A DNA stretch of 64,000 nt, from the NCBI GenBank assembly GCA_030789695.1, contig CM061141.1, positions 194,195,689-194,259,688 on the forward strand, read 5' to 3'. The notes beneath the pieces are model-generated. The model had not been told where the DNA came from, did no database searches, and worked only from the letters and a program-made list of their open reading frames with translations. A program made the position numbers and the translations under genes. The stretch's first letter is position 1; every line of letters begins with the position of its first letter. The DNA is from Scilla litardierei. Taxonomy: Eukaryota > Streptophyta > Magnoliopsida > Asparagales > Asparagaceae. Below, in pieces: positions 44,621 through 55,834 of the stretch.

Positions 44621-45705
44621 AGATCAGTTCTGATACGAAGGCTATTTAACTATACAATAGCACTTCGACATCACTATACTGATGTATCTGTTGCCGAGGC
44701 ATTTTGCAGAAGATTGTTCGGCAACATGGGATACCAGAGTCCATTATTTCCGATCGAAGCCGGGTCTTCTTGAGACACTTTTGGTGGAAGCTTTTTAGGA
44801 TGCAGGGGGCAGTGTTAAAGCGAAGCACAGCCTATCATCCCCAAACTGATGACCAGACTGAGGTAGTCAACATGAGTATTAAGAATTATTTGCTTTTTTA
44901 TTTTAGAGACTCCAATGCAGTGGGCGAATTGGTTAGCATGGGTAAAATATTTGTATAACACTTCTTTTCACACTACCGATCATACCACGCCATTCAAGAT
45001 TCCATATCGCCGAGATCCTCCACATTTGTTGCACTATGCGCACAGTTCGACATCAATCTCTTAGATAGAACCGTACATAGAGGAGAGGGACATGGTGTGG
45101 ATGAGTTGAAGCGCCATCTGACGAGGGCTCAACAGATAATGAAGACACAAGCAGATGCTCATAGGAGGGAGTGACAGTGTGCTAGATGAGTTGAAGCGCT
45201 ATCTGACGAGGGCTTAGTAGATAATGAAGACACAAGCAGATGCTCATAGGAGGGAATTCAGTTTGCAGTGGGTGATAAAATGTACTTGAAGCTATGTCCC
45301 TACCGAAAGAGATCCTTGGCGCATATGAAGAACAAGAAGCTTTCACCTCGGTATTTTGGGTCGTATGATGTTGGTGTCAGGATTGGCCAAGTTGTCCACA
45401 TGTTGAAGCTACCACCAGAGTCGGCTATCCATCCATTTTTTTTTCATGTATCACAGCTTCGTCGGGCCATTAGGGATCATATATCTTCATCATCACTACC
45501 ATTGACTTTGACGAAGGACATGAAGTTTATCTTAGAGCCAGAGCACCTGAAGGGAGTTCACAGAGACCGTTCGGGGAGCACGAGGTGCTGGTGAGGTGGA
45601 ATGGACTTTCTGATCATGAGTCTGCTTAAGAGCTATTTGGAGATGTTGCGCAGCGGTTTCCAAACTTCCACCTTGAGAACAAGGTGGCTCTTTTGTGTGA
45701 GTAGT
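44621..45705 (+). pseudogene. Chromovirus integrase and chromodomain remnant (Reina-like)
   Basis: Broken 3' end of a Ty3/gypsy pol. Frames give VAEAF, then LQKIVRQHGIPESIISDRSRVF and AYHPQTDDQTEVVN, the end of the integrase core with its catalytic Glu region. After stops come GDKMYLKLCPYRKRS and LSPRYFGSYDV (GPY/F-like module), then a chromodomain-like VLVRWNGLSDHESA and FPNFHLENKV (about 45580-45700). Chromodomains direct integration to chromatin. There are several frameshifts, and a 70-bp segment is duplicated in tandem (45101-45170, 45186-45255). No RT is present. Confidence 0.8.
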
Positions 45706-45753
45706 GATGGATTTATCATGTATCAGAGGCGGCACAAGAAGGACCGGGGGGGC

Positions 45754-46092
45754 TGAAAATAAAGTTCATGGATGTTTTCGTAATTTTTGGGCATTTTTGT
45801 AATTTGTAAGAGTTTTTGGGTTTTTTGTAATTTTGCTTATTTCTGAATTGGTATTTATATGCGGGTAGGGAGCTATGTATTCGCATGCTTATTCTTCAAA
45901 GAAATCTTAGTAGAGCGTGAGAATTCACTCTTTTGTTTGGAGAGTGTGGCCCCCTCTCAAATCGGTGACTTGGAAGAGAGGGTTTCTCTCGAAAGAACTC
46001 AAAATTATCATTGTCTTCTTATTTTTTTCAATAAAGTTCAGATTTTTACCTTTCAAATCAACTTGGTTCCCATCATAATGTTTCAAACACAA
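45754..46092 (+). mobile_element. Probable 3' LTR of the chromovirus remnant
   Basis: A purine run (agaaggaccgggggg) ends at 45752, and TGAAAATAAAG follows. The segment has promoter/terminator-like AT-rich sequence (tatttatatgcggg, caataaagttc). The right edge is uncertain because no second LTR exists for comparison. Confidence 0.4.
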
Positions 46093-46917
46093 TATTTATT
46101 ATGACATGGCACCCTTGTATATTAACGCCACCTGGGGGGGCAATGATTTTAGAATGTACATTGTTAGACTATCATCGAGCACCTTAATTACAAATAGTAT
46201 AGCAAACCAAACATCCATCATCATGAGACTCGTCCAGGATGGGTTCTCAAATAACAATATATTGCATGCGGCTCGGTGTTTTTGTGAAACAGTACTGTAC
46301 TTGAACAAAATATATTTTTTTGCAATCCTTCAACTGGTGATCCATTAATTTAGTACTGATCCGAGATATCCCAACAAAATGGAAATAGAAAAGGAAGAAA
46401 TTCATAAGTTATGTCAAGTGCACAAGTAACTTAAGTTGTGTTTGGTGTGTGGAATGTAGCATTGCCATTTCTCAGGTATCAAATTCCCATCCAGTGTTCT
46501 CAATATCGGATATCGGTCGCGTATTGGCCTAATAAACTTGATATCGGATTGCGGATATCGGGGATATATCGGGGATATTGACAAAATATCGGAGTGTCAT
46601 ATCGGAGGTTTAAAAATGATGACATATGCAAGCATAGATGTATCTAAGAAAATATAAACTATACTAACTTAAATAAAGGTATGTTTTGGTTATACTTCTA
46701 TGTTAAACATGAATATCAGGGATATTAACTAAATATCGAAGTGTCATATCAGAGGCTAAAAATGATGTCAAATAAAAGTATAGATTTGTCTAATAAAATA
46801 TAAACTATAGAAACTCAAATAAAAGTATGTTTTGGGTATACTTACCTTATGGTGATGCTCAAATACATAACTTCCTATATTAATCATGTGGATCAATATT
46901 AACAGTGTGAATATGAT

Positions 46918-48098
46918 CAAGGTTTGAGGTTTCGGCCGATACCCATGCGTATCGCCCATATCGTATCGGTATCGGTGGATAACGATACCAAAACTAGGGG
47001 TTAGTTTTGGTATCGACCGATACTGAATGGTACCGTTCAGTTTCGGCCGATATCGGCCAATACTGACTGATACTGTTCAGTTTCGGCCGAAACAGACCGA
47101 TACCGTTCAATATCAGACGAAGACAGAGGAAGAAGAATGTGTAATTAAATAAAAATTCTCTAAAAAAACCCAAAAAATTTCGTGAATCAAGAGGTTGCAA
47201 AGAAAGCTCGGTTAAAAGAGAGGAGAACCCCCTATGGTTTCGACTTGAAAATAATGAAGAATTAGACGAAGAAGAGGCAAAACCAAGAACAAATTGCTGA
47301 AAAAAGATGAAAAAGGGAAAAGGAAGATGAAAAAATTGAACTCAATGCATCGCGTCGTCGCCTCACCGAATCCGCCTCATGCCTCGTCGAACACGCCTCT
47401 TGCCTCGTCGCCCCACCTCGATCATCTAGCGTGAGAGAGACAGAGAGCAGAGAGAGAGAAAGAGAGGCCCGAATCGCCTTTCAGGAGAGGCTGCGTTTTT
47501 AAAAGGCAAACTTGTAAATAAGTGGTATGTGCGTAGAGTAAAACAGTCGGTGTACATAGCAAGCGGATTTTTTGCGGCAATCCTGTAAATAAGTGGTATA
47601 TGCGCAAAGCAAAATGGTGGCTGCATAAAGCAATGCCCAGCGATTTTTTTGGCAAACTTGTAAATAAGTGGTTTGTGCGCAAGGTAAAACGCTGGGTGCG
47701 CAAGGCAAGCTTTAGGATCTATTCATTTTTCTAATATTTAGTATTTAAATATCAAACTTTAGGTATTTAGTATTTGATATGATTACGAACTCAAATTTAG
47801 TTTATCTATTTAGTATGTAGTATTTGATAGTATATGATTAATATTTTAGTTTGTTACGCATTTAATAGTATTTGATAGGTTTAGATTTAAGAATCTCCAA
47901 AAACATCACTATGTCTATATATACATATTTAAAGTATCTCCGAAACCAAAACCGATACCCGAAACGAAACTGCCGAAACTGGCGATACGGACGAAACTGA
48001 AACTTGCTTCCGAAACCACTGAAACGGGTGATACCGATACCGAAACCTAAATTTTGGAAAGAACGATACCGAGACTGAAACCGAGACCAAAAACCTTG
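46918..48098. mobile_element. Non-autonomous hAT-like element, nested inside the outer one
   Basis: Inverted ends CAAGGTTTGAGGTTTCGG and the complement of CCGAGACCAAAAACCTTG, with a perfect 8-bp duplication AATATGAT (46910-46917, 48099-48106). Subterminal parts repeat tttcggccgata / gataccgaaac motifs. Its centre contains a three-unit tandem repeat and GA-rich sequence but no transposase. Confidence 0.85.
47500..47705. repeat. Three-unit tandem repeat of about 65 bp
   Basis: Units share ggcaa(a/t)c(c)tgtaaataagtggt(a/t)tgtgcg, followed by (g)taaaa(c/t). Part of the same unit occurs in inverted form at 25985-26010, beside a ttgtgcg...gagtaaaat phrase. Confidence 0.75.
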
Positions 48099-48873
48099 AA
48101 TATGATAATCAAAAAATTGTAAAAAATTGTAAAAATGTAAAAAGGAAAAGAATACTCATCTTGATAGGAAAACCCTCTCTTGAGAAGAGCAAACGTTGGA
48201 CTGAAAACACTGAAAACTGAAAAAATTCAGAAAAAGAAAAAAAATGAAAAAAATGAAAAAGGAAAAGAATACTTAGTATGTACTAAACTTGATCGGAAAT
48301 TTCCTTGCGAAGATTGAACGCCGGATGTCAAAGCTCGATCGACGAAAAAACCCAAAACTGAAAGGAAAATAATCAAAAACTGAAAGAATGACTCGATTAC
48401 TCACATTGATCGGAAAACACTTCCTTGCAAAGATTGAATGTCGGATGCCAAAGTTCAATCGATTTTCGCCGGAAATTTTTGCCGGCCAGAGCTGAGCAGA
48501 GCGGCATAAGGAGCGGAGCTTCGAGAGGAGCGGAGCGACGTGATTAGAATTAGGGCAAATCAGCAATTATCTCTCAAAAATCCTGATGCCTCTCGTAGTT
48601 TTTAAGTAAAGGATTGGGTCGGGCGACTCAGGTCGGATCCACTTTTAAGTGGACCGACCCGCTAACTTTGTTTTTAAAAAATTGTGAATTGCGGCCGATA
48701 TTTCAAATGGATATATCGGCCACAATATCGGTTGCAACCCGATATTGCGACGATATTTCCCTAAATATCGGAAACCGCAATATATAGCCTATATCGTATC
48801 GGCCTAGTGATAAAACCAATATTGCGGCCGATATATCGGATATCGGACCGATATTTAGAACACTGCTCCCATC

Positions 48874-50491
48874 TTTAGATTCCTAATAACATTGTATTAT
48901 CATGTTTGATATGTATTAACATTCCACCACAACTAATACTGTCGTGTTTTGTATGTTAAAAGGATTCCCAAAAATCTTGTGATTCCTGGGCAAATTTTTC
49001 TCATACTATCATCTATGATAACAAGATGTGGATTGATGATGCGAGTGGCAGTGATAGCTAGCATATGCGGTGGTGACAATGCAAACAGCGGTCATGCGAT
49101 GGAGGTGGTGGAGGCAATGACCACGATACTGGCAGAGGTGGCGGTGGTCAGCAACAATAGTGCTGATATCCCATCTTTTGCCGTTCCAATGTTAGAAATG
49201 ATTATCATCCCAAACACACCACACTTCAAATTTGTACTTGATAAATTCACACATTTTCTTCGCAATGTAGATGTTCACTAATTTTCTATTTAACTTGAGG
49301 ACATGTCATGTTACCTAGACTCAAAATATTAGAATTTTTCGAATAAACGCATCTTTTCATTTAGGAAATATTTTGTCTTCGGGTAAAGAAGAGCACTTTT
49401 GTATGATCATTATCATTTTAGTGAGTCGGTCATTTACCACATACACACATCATCATCAATCAAAATCTTGTTCCACTAAATTTTTTACTCAGGAGTGAAA
49501 CTCTTTTCCATGAAAACCCAGAAATTGACTGAAAATAGAATGCATCGGATATTCTTTGCCATGTTTAAATTCTTTGGTACGTATAAAGCACATATACAAA
49601 TTGCCATTTGGTTAATAGAAAACTAGAAAAATGCTTTGTCATCGTGATCAGCCTAGCAGAACTGAACCCCCCAAAAAAATCTTATCTTGTTTATTGAGAT
49701 CAAACATTTTTATTTTTAAGTATTGCTCATGGCTAGATATGTAACCGGATTCAGATTACCTGAATAGGATCACATCTATATCCTTTCAGATACGGATAAT
49801 GATATCAAAATTTCTGCCCGACTGTATACGAATATAGATTCAGATGGTAAGATCATATTTTCTTTCAATATAGATATGAATAAGGATATTTGACATGCCG
49901 ATAATGTACTATATAGTCACGGCTCGTTTTAACGTGATCACCCTCATCTATGATATATATCTATATAAACTTGTCCATCAATTGACCGAACCCAATAACA
50001 TCATATTGTTGCTACAATATGAATTGTTTATTTGACATATGGTCATTTGTCCATGTACAGTGCATATCAATATCCACTTATTGCATATAAGGATACCAAA
50101 ATTTCTTTGCACACATATTTGTATACACATGAGTATTTAGATAATGATTTTGCAAAAATGGTAAAACACATATCTGATCCGTATCCAAACCGTTGACCAA
50201 ATGGTGCAAAATTGATTGACCTTCACTAAACTAGAACACAAATTCCAAAATCCTAACAAATTCTAGTCTAGTGACGTGTCGGTCGAATTTAGTGGGATTT
50301 TGAGATTTGAGCTCCAAATTAGTGACATAGTGGTCGACCAATTTTGGATTTCGAATTGAGTTTTAGTTTGGTGACATGAATGTCGAATTTGTTTGGGTCT
50401 TAAATATAGTTTAATGAGTTGGTGGCTAATCTAAAACATAAATTTTGAACCAAGTTTAATGACTTTGTAGTTGATCTGAAATTCAGCATTG
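48874..50491. other. AT-rich spacer, no supported gene
   Basis: The ORF at 48949-49281 is compositionally odd and unrecognised. The sequence at 50220-50480 contains degenerate repeats of a tttagtgac...gtcgaat unit. The flanks of the hAT-like element (gtgtttggtgtgtggaatg near 46440 and ccaaacacaccac near 49210) are loosely inverted and might be the ends of an older DNA transposon. Confidence 0.35.
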
Positions 50492-50496
50492 GTTGT

Positions 50497-51494
50497 TGTT
50501 GCGGGTCAAGTCCGTCCAACAATAGAATTTGTTTAAGGATAATCAAGTGTACAATGATTACAAGTAGTTGGCTTGTAAAAGAGGCTTAATACGCCTTAGG
50601 ATGTGCTTTGTAGGAAAAGAATCCAAGGTCGCCGATTGGTCGCCAATCGCCTGGTAGGTGGGTCGAGCTTCATGCGGGAAAAACAGCTCGTCAGAAAGGC
50701 TGAGTTGGCTGTCAACCCGTAGCCTCTCCGATGGTTAAGTCAGTAAATGACTTTTTTGGGAGTAGATCGAACACGCTGGCCGATCTTCATGTAGATAGAC
50801 TTTACGTGGCGATCTTAAGTGTAAGGCACAGATATGCGGACAATATCCGACCTTATTGTATTGAATGCAAGTTTATGATTTCAACTAACAAACCCCCTCC
50901 TTGGTGGCTAAGGAGGGTATTTATAGTGTTGAAAGTCGGTTGATCGTCGTCTAATCAACTGTCGCTTCTGCTTAGCTGGAGCATTAGTGGGAACGCGATT
51001 GGTCGGCGAGGATTTCAGAAATATTTATCAAACCGCCTCAACCTAGCATTAAATGGATGTCAGAGTGTGTGAGAGATATTTGTGTACTAATTGGAGACGC
51101 AACGGACGACCATCAGTTCTTATCCTTAACCTCTGACATTCATTGGAGGCGTAGGTTGGTCTACGTCACCATGTCAGAGATATTTGTGTCTGGTAGGTCG
51201 CAACCAGAGTGAGCCAAGCTCCGCGTCCGAGCTTGGCGTTCCAAGCCTTTATCTGGTCGTGCTTCTTGTGTGGAGAGTAGGCGAGCTTCTTCTTCACGAG
51301 CCTTCCGCTCGATCAGCTGATGAGCTCTTCTCTTGACTCTGTTGGCGAGCTTGCCGCTCAGTAAGGCTAGCTTCCCAGTGTCAGGGCGAGCTTCCCGTTC
51401 GGGCTTGTTCTCATTCCGGATGGTCGGAGAGCTGTTCGCTTGGACTTCAACTATTTGGGCATTTATTCTCTGGGCTGGCTTTAGGGCCGTAACA
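50497..51494 (-). mobile_element. Solo LTR, TGTTACGG...CCGCAACA
   Basis: On the minus strand it starts TGTTACGGCCC and ends GACCCGCAACA. Flanks are gttgt (50492-50496) and gttgc (51495-51499), a 5-bp duplication with one mismatch. A TATA box (ctataaatac, rc about 50919-50928) is followed by CCTCCTTAGCCACCAAGGAGG, an imperfect inverted repeat. No internal region is attached, so it is a solo LTR, probably of a Tat-type gypsy element. Confidence 0.7.
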
Positions 51495-51499
51495 GTTGC

Positions 51500-54044
51500 G
51501 ATTACATTGTCATAACTTCCTAGGCAACTAAGTGTTAAATGAATTTTATAGGGTGCATGGAATTTGGTGGATAATTGGGCTTCATGCTAGCTTTAGGAGT
51601 AGCTTAGATCACGAGTAAAATGGACATTGCACACAAGCTCATACTTAAGCTGTGATGAGGACTCATTTAGATCGCAATTTTTTGCATTGGATTATTGAAT
51701 TTGTGACCTAACTGTATAGTATAGACAAGGATATAGTTGAGTTTCATTTCTTCTAGGCTTCATATGCAGGCTCATTTAAAAGAAAAGAAAAAAGTACACT
51801 TTATATGTGGCGCTTTTCATATATGGGCTTAAATAAAATGGGCCTCAGGCGCAAATCAGGTAATAAATACATATCCTATTTGTTACGGTTTTAAAAGGCC
51901 TGATAAAAGCCATTGATTGCACATGAACGTTTTTTGTGTAGGCAGACTTCAGAAAGTGGCACTTAAACAAAACTACTTGATCCATTAATAAGAGTCCTTT
52001 TCTGGTGGACCTTTTAAGTGGCCCAAGTGAAATCATAATATTATATGTGACATCCTTGCACTCGTGAACTTCAAATAGGCATCGGGCACAACTTAAGCCT
52101 TTGATAAAGATCCTTTGTGCTTGTGGGTTTTGCAATGTGCCTATGGTAAAATCTACATAAAATGCAATTATTATCCCCATGCCTAACAAACAGTCATAAG
52201 ACCATTCATGCTTGAAAAATGTCGAGGGCATAGCTTGGATAAATGAAAGTAGGATAGACAGGTAATTGTTCCATGCGAACTTTCTACATGATGCATCTAA
52301 TTTGATTGGATTTTTTTTTAATATATTAGTGTAGTTGATAAAGCAGTCTTAACCGGATCAGCATAACAAATTGGGATGGATCCTTCACAGTAAGATGATT
52401 GTGTATTTAACATTTGAATAAAACCAAGATCTAGGATTTACTTCTCCGGAACCTCAAACTGAACACAATACACCAAATTCCAGTCCAAAATTCTCCAAAT
52501 TTCTCCTCAAAATAAAAATTAAAAACTAAAACGGAAAATAATTTTTCTAAAACCAGTAATTTCAAACCAAACTTCTCAAATTCAAGCAAATAGCATGAAA
52601 TTAAGCAAGAAAGAGCGCAATCCTTACAATCACTTGGCGTCCGGTTGGTCTTTTGATCACAAATTCTTGTGATCTCATGTTTTCAATGGATCTGATGCAA
52701 GAACCCTAGCCTCCCCCCCATCCACTCGAGTTAATGAGGAATTTGGAGATTTTTTTCCCTTTCAAGCAAACAAATTCAAAGCAGGTTTCGGCCAAAATCA
52801 ACCCAACCCCTCTTTAAAAAGTTCTAAAACGCCTTTTAAAAACATATCGCACAATGTATATCAAGCAGAATGGCCAATGTTCTGAAATATCGATATAAAA
52901 GACTCAAGCCACTAAAAACACCGTATCATATCCGTAACTGGTCGATACTGATTTCACAGCTAATATATCAACCACAGCGGCTGATATTTAAAACATTGCT
53001 TCTAAATGAACAAAATGCATGTATCAAAAAATTCTAATATTTTGTACTTGCTCGCATGACGTATCACCAAGTTAAATATTAAAAATTTAATGAAACAACT
53101 TAAATGGGAAGAATAGCAGATTCACTAAGATTTCTCAGTTGTATGTACGTTGTGAATATTTGACTCACTTCCTTGCTTTCGATTCACGTGAGTCCTTCTT
53201 GTCGTTCATCATCAATCGTTGAATCTTCCCCATTACCATCCTGATTCTTTGAAAAGCATTTTCAGTATTATTTTTCTTATTTTCCTCCCAGTTTAAATTC
53301 TTTGAACACATTTAGCATGAGCTTAGACTTCCTACCCTTCAGTTGACTAAAATTCATTCTTTGAATTTCGAAACTTTTTGCCGAAATCTTTAAATTACTA
53401 GCTTATAATATTTTCTAACATATATCTTTCGTACTCATATGAATATCTTACTTTATCATATAATGATTTTTCGATAATCCTATATATCATTTTTCTCTTA
53501 CTATATATATACTATTCAACCTATTTCAAACAACTTATTTTACCGACCTTTAAATATTTTTTCTATGCGAAAGAGAACTCCAACTTTTCAAGTATATCCG
53601 TCTTTATATTCTTCGTTCCTTTTTCCTACTCCAAAGTTCCTAGTGCAATCTAGTTCCAATTGCAGAACAGTCACTTCATCTCTATACTAATTATTCTTTC
53701 GCCTAATCCCTTCTTCGTATTTTAACTTATATCTTCTACACACAATTCTCCTGTATTTTATAAGGATATTATTATATCTTTCTTTCCCTTAGATATTCAC
53801 AATTATATCGCTGTTCCACCTAACAAAGCTATCTCTTTATCCTCGTCTCATCTGAACCTGTCCATCCCAATCTTGTTTCGTTACGCTTATTGATTTCGGT
53901 TCCCTTATTATTGCTTAGTCATCCTTCTAGTGCTTGCAGTTGCCTATGTCAACCTTAGTATAGTATGATGGGCACATTAGTTTTATTGTGATGCCGTCGT
54001 GGTGCATGTATATAGGTAGAGCGTGTGGACCCGTGTGTGTGAAC
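51500..54044. other. AT-rich spacer, no supported gene
   Basis: About 2.5 kb. The minus-strand ORF at 51845-52231 has no recognisable family. From 53170 to 53940 the sequence is pyrimidine-rich on the plus strand and looks like decayed repeat. One MITE-like piece lies at 52872-52998. Confidence 0.4.
52872..52998. mobile_element. Small MITE related to the hAT-like element at 46.5 kb
   Basis: Ends CAATGTTCTGAAATATCG and ...CTGATATTTAAAACATTG are degenerate forms of the CAGTGTTCT(A/C)AATATCGG ends of the 46492-48865 element. Length is 127 bp. No duplication is visible. Confidence 0.55.
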
Positions 54045-54585
54045 TGTCGAGTATTGGACTCTCCACCTTGGTTTTAATGATGATCAAACATAAATCATTG
54101 TGATTAACTCATGTGATTGCAGTTAGCTAAAGAGTCACCAATTAGATTCAAGAAGATCAAAAGTGACTACACGTGTTGATTCAAGTGGAGAACTTGGTAG
54201 ATCAATAAAGGTGAAGCATTGGCTTGAAGAACTCAAAGACTACATCAAACCTCAAGCCAATGGCAGCAACAAATGAATGGAGATTCAATCCAAAGAGAAC
54301 AAATGAATAGATGATTCAAAAGCTTCAAAGAACATCTTAAGGATCAAAGATTATGACGTTGGAGGCATTCAAGACATACAACTAAAAGACTCAAGACCAT
54401 GAAGAAGTATGGATATTCATTGTAATCTTTAGTATTTACTTCTTTGTGAGTCTTAGAATGCTAAGCCTTGAATTAGAACTACTTAGAGGCACATACACCA
54501 CCTATACACATCATTAGTATAGCCTCTAGTTGACCCCATATGCTTCTAGGCTTTGAAACCTTGCATCTAAACTTTTGACTCAAAA

Positions 54586-54659
54586 CAGGGGCCTGATGAA
54601 GGATCACCAGGGGCCTGGTGATCTCACCAGTCGACTGGTTTTCCTTCAGCAGTCGACTG
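54586..54659 (+). repeat. CAG-N4-CTG palindrome quartet, 22-20-22 spacing
   Basis: CAGGGGCCTG at 54586 and 54608, CAGTCGACTG at 54628 and 54650. Further members are at 55092, 55112 and 55134 (20, 22) and 55199 and 55221 (22). Confidence 0.9.
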
Positions 54660-55834
54660 ATTTTAAAAAGAGCACAAATCTGTTTGAAGTTGTATTCTGT
54701 TTTTCTGACCGGTCTGTTTTCATACTGATGCCAATTTTTTTGTAGTTGGAATTTTTCATCCAAACCACTTGCAGTAGTTAGCTAACTCACTAGCTTTCCA
54801 ACACAACTTGAATTACTCCAATCGGATATCTGTAGTTCAAGTTATGACTGTTTTCGTGAGCCGATATCAGATTCCCTGCACCTATTAGTCAGATTCAAAG
54901 TGCTGTCAGTTTTTCTGTAGTTCGAATTTTTTGTCCATTCAAAGCTTATTTGAAAGAAAATTTTGTTATCTTTCCAACGCAATTTGAATCATTCCAATTG
55001 GATATCTGTAGTGGCAGATATGGCCGTTTTAGTGATCAGCTGTACTGAAAAACTGCGGATTCTGCTCCTCGAACAGCTGTTGATGGTTGGACAGTCGACT
55101 GCCCAGGTGGACAGTCGACTGGTCATCCTTCTAGAGTCGACTGGTCATCCTCTGTCATGCCAGTATTTTCCAGTTTATAGCCGTTGTCTACAGTAGAACA
55201 GGCGACTGTCCCCCCTTCTACAGGCGACTGTCCGAGTCTTTTTCAACCCAATTCTAGCCGTTGGGAGATTGATTTTTGGGTCTTTTGGTTTGGGGTTTTG
55301 GGCTTCCCTTGAGCTAATATATATATGAGATAGGCTGAATATGTGAGAACTCTTGGTCTCTTAAGAAATCATTTTCAAACCTCTTTCTCCTCTCAAGTGC
55401 TCTCTAATTCTCTCTTACCATCTATGCTCTAAAGCACACATCTAATCTAGATTTGCTTTCATCTTTGGGCAAGCATCTCAAGGGATATCTCATCCCTCAT
55501 TGAGCACTTCACACACACTATAGCATTCACAATAAGTTCTAATTCAAGGCATATGGATGAGTGTATTTCAAGTTGTATATTTCTTTCTCAATACTTCTAT
55601 TTTGTCGAGTACACTCGGTTGGTGAGAGGGTTGGCTTGATCCCAAGTTGTGGGAGTCAAGGAAAGGGTTTGCTCTCGGTTTGTGAGAGTGTGCTTACTTT
55701 CAAGTTGTGGGATTAAGGTATTTGCATGTTTCCGGGTTGTGGGATACACGGACATCGATTGTAGATCGATTGCACTTGTTGGGGTTTCCGCAGGTGGGCT
55801 AAAGGAAAGCTCTAGTGCTATTTACTAGAGTATC

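Larger units (their letters stand above)
46492..48865. mobile_element. Non-autonomous hAT-like element, outer
   Basis: Inverted ends CAGTGTTCTCAATATCGG and the complement of CCGATATTTAGAACACTG. Flanking 8-mers are ttcccatc (46484-46491) and ctcccatc (48866-48873), an 8-bp duplication with one mismatch, as for hAT. Subterminal DNA is full of atatcgg/ccgatat motifs on both strands. The right half has degenerate tandem repeats of about 110-130 bp (48130-48480, sharing gatcggaaa...ccttgcgaagattgaac). No transposase is present. Confidence 0.8.

Noticed and set aside
48949..49281. 110-codon ORF
   Set aside because: No recognisable domain, no gene-like context, and a repeat-derived setting.
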